NCBI GenBank assembly: GCA_014281115.1
Contig: JACONQ010000013.1
Location: 186,001 to 250,000, forward strand
DNA length: 64,000 bases
Source: Laburnicola sp. R22_1
Lineage: Eukaryota > Ascomycota > Dothideomycetes > Pleosporales > Didymosphaeriaceae
Direction: 5' to 3'
The notes beneath the pieces were generated by a model. That model had not been told where the DNA came from. It did no database searches and saw only the letters and a list, made by a program, of their open reading frames with translations. Below are positions 57,741 to 64,000 of this stretch, in pieces; the first letter of the stretch is position 1; each line of letters begins with the position of its first letter. The position numbers and the translations under genes are program-made.

Positions 57741-59464
57741 TAATTAAGGCATATTACTATCTTCTAATTTAGGAAAAACTTTATAGGAAATTTTAATTTA
57801 CACTTTAGATAGACAATAGGCTACTAGTATTAGTTTTTTCTTAACTCCCTTTAAAGGACTTTTTTACTAGGGAAAGTGCCCTTATCTACCTATACAATTT
57901 GCCTATGGCTATATTTACTTTATAGAAAATTTTAGAAGCAATAGAAACGTTAATAATAATAATATATCTTTTTAATTTAAACCTACGTAGGTTAGAATAG
58001 AAAGGCCGCTATAGTATAGCGCCTAAAAATATAGTCTACTAGTCTCTACTAATATAATAATAGTTTATAAGGATAGTTTATAAACTCTACACTTGCTCTC
58101 TAATATCTATAAGCACTCTAATGCCTACTAAATTTACTTAAAGTGTGTATAGAAAACTAACTCTTACTTCTTTACTATTATTAGTAACTATACTACTTAC
58201 GCATTATGCTTATCTAATACTATAACTATAAGAATTTAGTATATTTATGTAATACTTTTCTCCTCTAGTAACTTATTAATAAATACCTTTATCTTCTTTT
58301 TTTCTTTAATCTTACTCTTAATTTTGCCCTCTATTACTACCTTTCTAACTAGTAATAATATAAGAAACTATAGTAGAAACTCTATATATCTATTATTATT
58401 ACGCCTATAGTTACTAATCTATTACTAGCCTAACTAGTACACTAAAACTACCTTATATAGAGTAAGGTATACTTTCTACTTTCTATTAATAATTTTATAA
58501 ATAGAGTAATACTTTAGTGTAAATTTAGCAACTTTAAGCAGACAGATTATTAGAGCGTACTTTTAGATAGTATTAGCATTAGTACTAGTATTAGCACTAG
58601 GGCCTAGAAAGATAGTAGAAAATAAAATAATAGCAGTAAATAATATCTTAGTAAAGTTAATCTTAATATAGAAATAAAGTATTAGTGTATCTTATAGTAT
58701 ATAAGCTTCTACTTAGTATATATCTTATAATAGCACAAACTTACTAATATAGCTATTACTAGTAATCTTTAGAAATAATAGTAGAGAAGATAATAGTTAT
58801 AGTATTATAGTGCTAGCGCTATTTTATACCTTCTCTACTCTAAACTATAGTATAGTAATATAGCCTTACGTATAGTTTTTGTTAAAACTATATTAGTAAG
58901 CAAAATAAATAATAAAATAATATGTTAGAATTTTGCTATTATAATAAAAGATAAATAGATAAATAACTATAAGCTACCTAGAAATAACGAAAATACTCGT
59001 TCTAATAATAAGTTATAATTAAAGCCAAAGTTAACTTTAAGTAACGTATAAAAAGTTTACTAAAAGATAATTGTAAGAAATCTAATATTATATATATTAA
59101 ATTACTTAAAACTAAAAATATAATATAATATAAAACTAACCTAATAAATATTATAAAATACGCTATCGTAATATAAATAAGCTCGTAATTAATTTTTCTA
59201 AATTAATAACTTTTGACAAAACTTGTCGCAATTTAGCGCTTTAACAATTTTAAGCAATTGCTAAAAAGAATATACTAAATAAGGCAATATTATATGTATT
59301 AAATTACTTATTACTAAAAAACAAAATATAATATATAAAAGACTTATTTTATAATATAAAATACATTAGCGTATAATAAACTAAGGAGTAATAAATTATG
59401 CTAAAATAAGGCGTTTATTATTAACGTTATAACTAAGTAATAGTAAAATAAAGTTTATAATAGC

Positions 59465-59716
59465 TTATATATAAAACACTAGTTTGTATATAAAATACTA
59501 GTTTGTATATAAAATACTAGTTTGTATATAAAACACTAGTTTGTATATAAAACACTAGTTTGTATATAAAACACTAGTTTGTATATAAAATAATAGCTTA
59601 TATATAAAACACTAGTCTGTATATAAAATAATAGCTTATATATAAAATACTAGTCTATATATAAAATAATAACTCGTATATAAAATACTATTATATATAA
59701 AACACTAGTTTAAATA
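59465..59716 (+). repeat. 19-bp minisatellite, about 13 copies
   Basis: Unit tatataaaacactagtttg with variants at two or three positions. It has no spacers of independent sequence, so it is not a CRISPR array. Confidence 0.93.
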
Positions 59717-60359
59717 TTAGTTTAAAATACTAGCACGTATAAAAGTTAAAGACATTAATAAACTATATAAAACTAAATATTTATTAGCCTAAATTATTTT
59801 GTATATAGATTACTAAATAGCTAGTTTATTAAAATTAATTAACTAGTTTAATAATACTAACTCGATTATCTTTTTATCTATTTATTTACTTTTTATAGGT
59901 TATGAGTCCGACGCTCTAATAATTTTATTATTTATTATTATCTATCTTTTAGCTTACTAAGCTATTCTTCTATTAATTTTTTCGATATATACCTTATTTT
60001 TCTTAGAATTTCTTTGAGATTCTAATTCTTTTATACTACCTAGTCTAGTCCTTTTAGCTTACTAAGCTATCTTGACAAAATCGATATTTTGACTAATACC
60101 TTATTTTTCTCAGAATTTTATAAGCTCTTTTACTAGCTAGACTAGTTTATTACCTTTTTAGGCAATTCCGCCAAGCCTTATTAATTTTTTAAGAAATACC
60201 TCATTTTTCTTAGATTTCTGAGCTCTTTTTGGCCTATTAATCTCATTTATAATAAGTTCTAAGATTTCTTCTATCTCTAAGTAGGAGATACTTAAGGGTA
60301 TTTCTAACTATAAGATATAAAAGCCTAGGGCTATTTCTATTCTTATAATAGAAAATTAT

Positions 60360-63300
60360 ATGGCTGCAATTTAGAGTAATAATAATATTGCAATTAATTT
60401 AGTATCGAAAGATATTAATTTAAAAGCATAATTAATTATTATTTTATTAGTTAAAAATAGTCCTTTACAGTATATTAAGGACTTATCTATAGCCAATAAG
60501 ATGTGGATTTGTTTAGGGAATCTTTATTCTCCTAAAGATTACTATTCTAAATTTCTTTTTTTAAAGGAGTTATTTACTAGTACCTTATTAGATTTTAATT
60601 TAATGGTGAAGTACCTTAATAAAATTAAATATTTAACAACAAATCTTGACTATAAGTTAATTAAAATATCCAAATAGGTTATTGTGGCCTAGGTATTAAA
60701 CAATTTAACTCCTAATTATAAGGGGTTTGTTACTTTGGTAACTTAATTATTTCGGGATAATTCTTCAAAGATTTATCTAGAGAATTCATTCTCTAATTTA
60801 ATTAATAAAAGTCGTCGTTAGACGCACTTAGATAGTAATAAAACTAAGGTTTTATACACTAAATTCCAAAATTAATACAAAGTTATAAAGTCTAAATAAT
60901 TTTGTAATAAGTGTAAAACAAATACCCACTTTACTAATAAGTGTTAGTATTTACATCCTAAAAATAAACCTAAATAGTTTAAAACAAATCACGATTTTAA
61001 ATCTAAAAAGATAAAAAAATAGATAAAAATCTATTAAATTGTGAATCCGAATGTCCATTAGATCGACTAGATCGAAAGCTGTTAGAAACAATGGCTGAGT
61101 TATCTAAACTAATGGAAATTAAAAAGGCATTATTAACTACCCTAAATAAATAACAAACTAATTCGAAAAAGGACATCGAAATTCTCGAAATCTAGAATTT
61201 AATTCTAGAAATCCTAAACAATGATTAAAAACTACTAAGGTATTTATAACTACCAAGTTAAAAAGCCCTAATCTAATACTAGATTTAGGTAGTTTATCTT
61301 ATATTATCTCTAACAAAAACCTATTTATAGAAAATTCGTTAGTTAGAAAAACTATAAAAATATAATGGGGAAATAACAATATTTTAACTTCGTAATTTAT
61401 TGGCAACGTGAGCTTTATATATAATAATTCTAAGATAGTCATAAATAACTATCTATATTTGCCTAAATTTAATGTAAATATTATTTTAGTAAAGAAACTA
61501 GTCGAAAAAGACCTTGTAGTAAACTTTATATAAGACAAAGCTATAATTAAAAAGAATACTAAAATAATATTAGAAGCAACTCGAATTAATAATCTTTATA
61601 CAATAAATATAGATAATATAGCAATAGATAACATTCTATTTGCTAAAAAGGTTATTAATAAAAATAAAACTATTAGTAACTATAAAGAGAACTTAATATA
61701 TCTCTATTACAATCGTTTTGAACATAAAAATCTAGACGTTATATGTAAAATACTAGGTATAACTAAACCTACTAACTATAAAATTAATTGCTCTAGCTGT
61801 ATAAAAGCTAAGCTAATAAATAATAACAGTAGAGAAATTACTACTAAAGTAGATAATTACTTAGATAAAATAGTAATTGATTTATGTGAGCCTATTACCC
61901 TCTCCAAAAATAATTATAAATATATTATATTCTTTCTAGACTCTGCTACTAGAAAATTAGAATTTAAACTATTAAGACTTAAATCAGAATCGTTTAAAGC
62001 CTTTAAAGACTTTAAAACAAAAGTTAAAAACCAAAGTAATCGAAAAATTAAAATTATTAAAACCGATAATGGCACGGAATTTGCTAATAGTAATTTTACG
62101 CTATTTAATAAACAAAATGGTATTATTTACCAATTTAATTCGCCATATACACCAGAATAAAATGGTTTAATTGAAAGAATAAATAGAACTATAATAGAAA
62201 CAGCTAAAAGCTTATTGTTCTATAGTAATTTGCCAACTAGTTACTAGCAATAAGCTGTTAAAAACGCAGTGTATATATATAATATTACACCACATAGTAA
62301 TTTAAATTTTATAAGCCCAAATATAAAACTTTATGAAAAGAAACCTAACTATAATAATATTAAAATCTGGGGCTTACTAAGTTACTACTTAGTTAAACAA
62401 CAATTAACTAAACTAGAACCTAAAGCCAAAATAGGTATACTAGTAGGTTATAATAACTATAATTATAAAATATTAGATCTAAAAGATAATAAACTAGTGT
62501 ATACTAGAGATGCTAAAATTCTTAAAAATTACTTTTATAACTTTAATAACGACTCTAATAAAGAAGTTAATATACTATTTAATAGTAATAATAATATATA
62601 CCTAGGCAATAACCTAAATAATAATAATAATAATAATACTATAGAACAAACTATAGATTCTGAAAATCTAGATTTAAATAATAACGAGAATAATAACGAG
62701 AATAATAACGAGAATAATAACGAGAATAATAACGAGAGTAATAACGAGAATAATATAAGCTCTCGCGAATTAAGTTTAGATATATTACTCAATAATACTA
62801 CTATTAATAATAATAATAAAAGAATTATTTCTAATACCTATAATATAAGGCAAAACTTTAAAAGAATAACTTTAGAAAACTTAGATGAGTTAATAGATAA
62901 ACTAGCCTTATTAATAACTAAAAATAATAAACCAACTAGCTATAAAGAAGCTATAAATAGTAAAGATAAAGATAATTGGCTAAAAGCTATGGAACTAGAA
63001 ATTAGTCAACTAAATAATCAAAATACTTAGAAAATAGTAAATTTACCTAACAATAGAAAATCTTTATAAGGTCGTTGGGTTTTTAAAATTAAAATAGATA
63101 AAAATAATAATCTATTAAAATATAAAGCCCGATGGGTAGTAAAAGGTTATAGTCAAATTTATGGCTTAGATTATCTAGAAACCTTTGCTAATACAGTAAG
63201 AATTGAAATTATAAGGCTATTACTATTTTTTGCCTATTTTTTAGATCTTGAAATACATTAATTAGATATTAAAAACGCCTTTTTATATGCCCCTATAGAT

Positions 63301-64000
63301 TCTAAAATCTATATAGAATAATCTATTAGTTTTAATAAATTTAGACATAAAGTCTATAAATTAAATAAATCTTTATATGGCCTAAAATAAGCTCCTAGAG
63401 CTTAGTATCTATACCTAAAAGATAAATTACAACAACTAGGTTTTTATTCTATCTTTACTAAACAAGAAATCTTTACTAATAAAATAACTAATTTAAAAGA
63501 AAAAAATCTTCCTAATTGTCTATATAGACGATATACTAGTAATTAGTAAAAGTCTAGAAACTATTACTATATTAAAAACTAAATTAAATATATTACTAGA
63601 AGTTAGTAACCTAGGAGAAGCTAGCTACTTTCTAGGTATGGAAATTATTAGAAATAGAAAAGAAAAAACACTTTATTTAAAACAAACTAAATATATTAAT
63701 AATATGCTTAAAAATATAATAAACTAAATCTAAATCAAATTGATTCGCCTAGCGATCTAGGAATTAAACTAAATAAAAATACTAAACAAGCTTCTTTAGA
63801 AGAAATTAATTTATATCAACAATATATAGGTAGTTTAATCTATCTAATAACTTATATAAGACTAGATATAGCATTTAGTGTATATAATTACGCTAGACAT
63901 ATATTAAATCCTAATAAACAACACTACACTACTGTTAATAGAATATTTAAATATTTAAATAAAATAATAAACTTAGGCCTATACTTTAATAATAATAATA
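60360..64000 (+). mobile_element. Ty1/copia retrotransposon, cut by window end
   Basis: Plus-strand gag-pol in the copia order (gag, protease, integrase, reverse transcriptase) identifies the superfamily. LTRs cannot be mapped because the 3' end lies outside the window. Stops are TAA/TAG at former Gln or Trp codons. The damage is lighter than in the gypsy element, as long frames survive. Confidence 0.92.
60360..64000 (+). pseudogene. copia Gag-Pol polyprotein, RIP-inactivated, partial
   Basis: Starts MAAI at 60360. Gag carries an intact CCHC knuckle, CNKCKTNTHFTNKC (60901-60942). Integrase has FEHKNLDV and INCSSCIKAK (zinc-binding region with one His altered), VIDLCEP, KTDNGTEFAN and NGLIERINRT, giving the three acidic residues. 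It also includes the longest open stretch (62269-63030), which ends in an Asn/Glu repeat. Reverse transcriptase has RWVFKIK, LDIKNAFLYAPID, LNKSLYGLK and an intact active site VYIDDILV at about 63506-63530, after one frameshift. It continues with SNLGEASYFLGMEI and TYIRLDIAFSV (start of the RNase H region) to the window end. Confidence 0.9.
62685..62756 (+). repeat. 12-bp coding microsatellite in copia
   Basis: Six copies of aataataacgag encoding Asn/Glu repeats between integrase and reverse transcriptase, a spacer tolerant of length change. Confidence 0.92.

Larger units (their letters stand above)
57338..57960 (+). mobile_element. Candidate SINE with tRNA-like head (623 bp)
   Basis: Inserted in family A copy 3 with the exact 14-bp duplication taatatatcttttt (57324-57337 and 57960-57973; the first base overlaps the element tail). 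The head (57338-57497) is tRNA-like. AGAGGGG at 57338-57344 pairs with CCTCTCT at 57491-57497 like an acceptor stem with one G-U pair. GCGAG-TTCGAAT-CTCGC (57474-57490) is a perfect T arm containing a B-box. The D/anticodon part is long and not canonical. The body contains a 92-bp duplication and the element ends in taataataataat, a simple-repeat tail as in many SINEs. The empty site is seen in copies 1 and 2. Confidence 0.78.
57290..58880 (+). mobile_element. Retroposon family A, copy 3, interrupted
   Basis: Aligns with the long copies from gtcgcatt(a/g)tttattt to gccttacgtatagtttt, but lacks the last 170 bp including the A-rich end. It is split at 57338 by a 623-bp SINE-like insertion. No own target duplication could be found, probably because the 3' end was deleted. 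Confidence 0.78.
56950..64000. other. Second AT-rich RIP-degraded block
   Basis: Same composition and stop-codon pattern as the 8.6-31.0 kb block. Contains a family B and a family A copy, a SINE-like insertion, a 19-bp minisatellite and a copia element. The 58881-59460 and 59720-60359 stretches carry nothing recognisable, except that the copia 5' LTR/leader should lie in the latter. Confidence 0.85.

Noticed and set aside
59465..59716. CRISPR-like array
   Set aside because: Units are contiguous 19-bp repeats without unique spacers, in a eukaryotic genome.
62535..62792. Minus-strand Leu-rich frame in copia
   Set aside because: It is the shadow of the Asn/Glu coding microsatellite.

Overview
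The window looks like a chromosome segment of a filamentous ascomycete (Pezizomycotina). Genes have short GT-AG introns (47-139 bp) with CTAAC/CTGAC-type branch sites. The DNA alternates sharply between blocks of about 50% GC that carry ordinary genes and very AT-rich blocks. In the AT-rich blocks transposon coding frames survive, but almost every Gln or Trp codon has become TAG/TAA, which is the CpA-to-TpA signature of repeat-induced point mutation (RIP). The species cannot be named from sequence alone; a Dothideomycete-like two-compartment genome is a guess.

Layout. 1-2657: no convincing gene. 2658-4782: Fot1/pogo-type DNA transposon with 49-bp terminal inverted repeats (TIRs) and TA target duplication. 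5289-6657: intact secreted GH76 alpha-1,6-mannanase gene with a 9-nt microexon. 7880-8488: MYND zinc-finger protein. 8597-31005: a 22-kb RIP-degraded nest. It holds a Tc1/mariner-type (DDE_3) relic and a Ty3/gypsy element bounded by 208-bp LTRs and a 5-bp target-site duplication (TSD). The gypsy element has been inflated to 17 kb by a hAT relic and several retroposons. 31456-38400: gene island with an APH-like kinase (three frameshifts), a steroid 5-alpha-reductase-like membrane protein, a secreted Lys-rich protein with a possible ADP-ribosyl-cyclase-like domain, and a SAM methyltransferase. 38619-46787: a second Fot1/pogo element split by a 6-kb Tad1/I-type LINE with an 18-bp TSD. 48085-51344: RIP-degraded hAT-like element with 8-bp TSD, sitting 29 bp upstream of a secreted ADP-ribosyltransferase (ART) gene. 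52558-53557: two-exon Gln/Asn/Gly-rich secreted protein. 54314-55656: nearly intact Tc1/mariner element with perfect 47-bp TIRs. 56950-64000: second AT-rich block with a SINE-like insertion, a minisatellite and a Ty1/copia element cut by the window end.

The least expected content is three sets of small retroposons recognised from their target duplications. Family A is about 1.1-1.2 kb with an A-rich end; two long copies and three copies reduced to 81-127 bp each have their own TSD. Family B is 106-169 bp, six copies, with one fixed end and one variable end. The third is a single 623-bp insertion with a tRNA-like head and a 14-bp TSD. The second theme is a pair of secreted NAD-related effector-type genes. 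They share an FARGR plus Lys/Ser/Thr-rich module, and both look damaged by single changes of the RIP type, next to or near AT-rich blocks. The ART gene has also been separated from its probable promoter by the hAT-like element.
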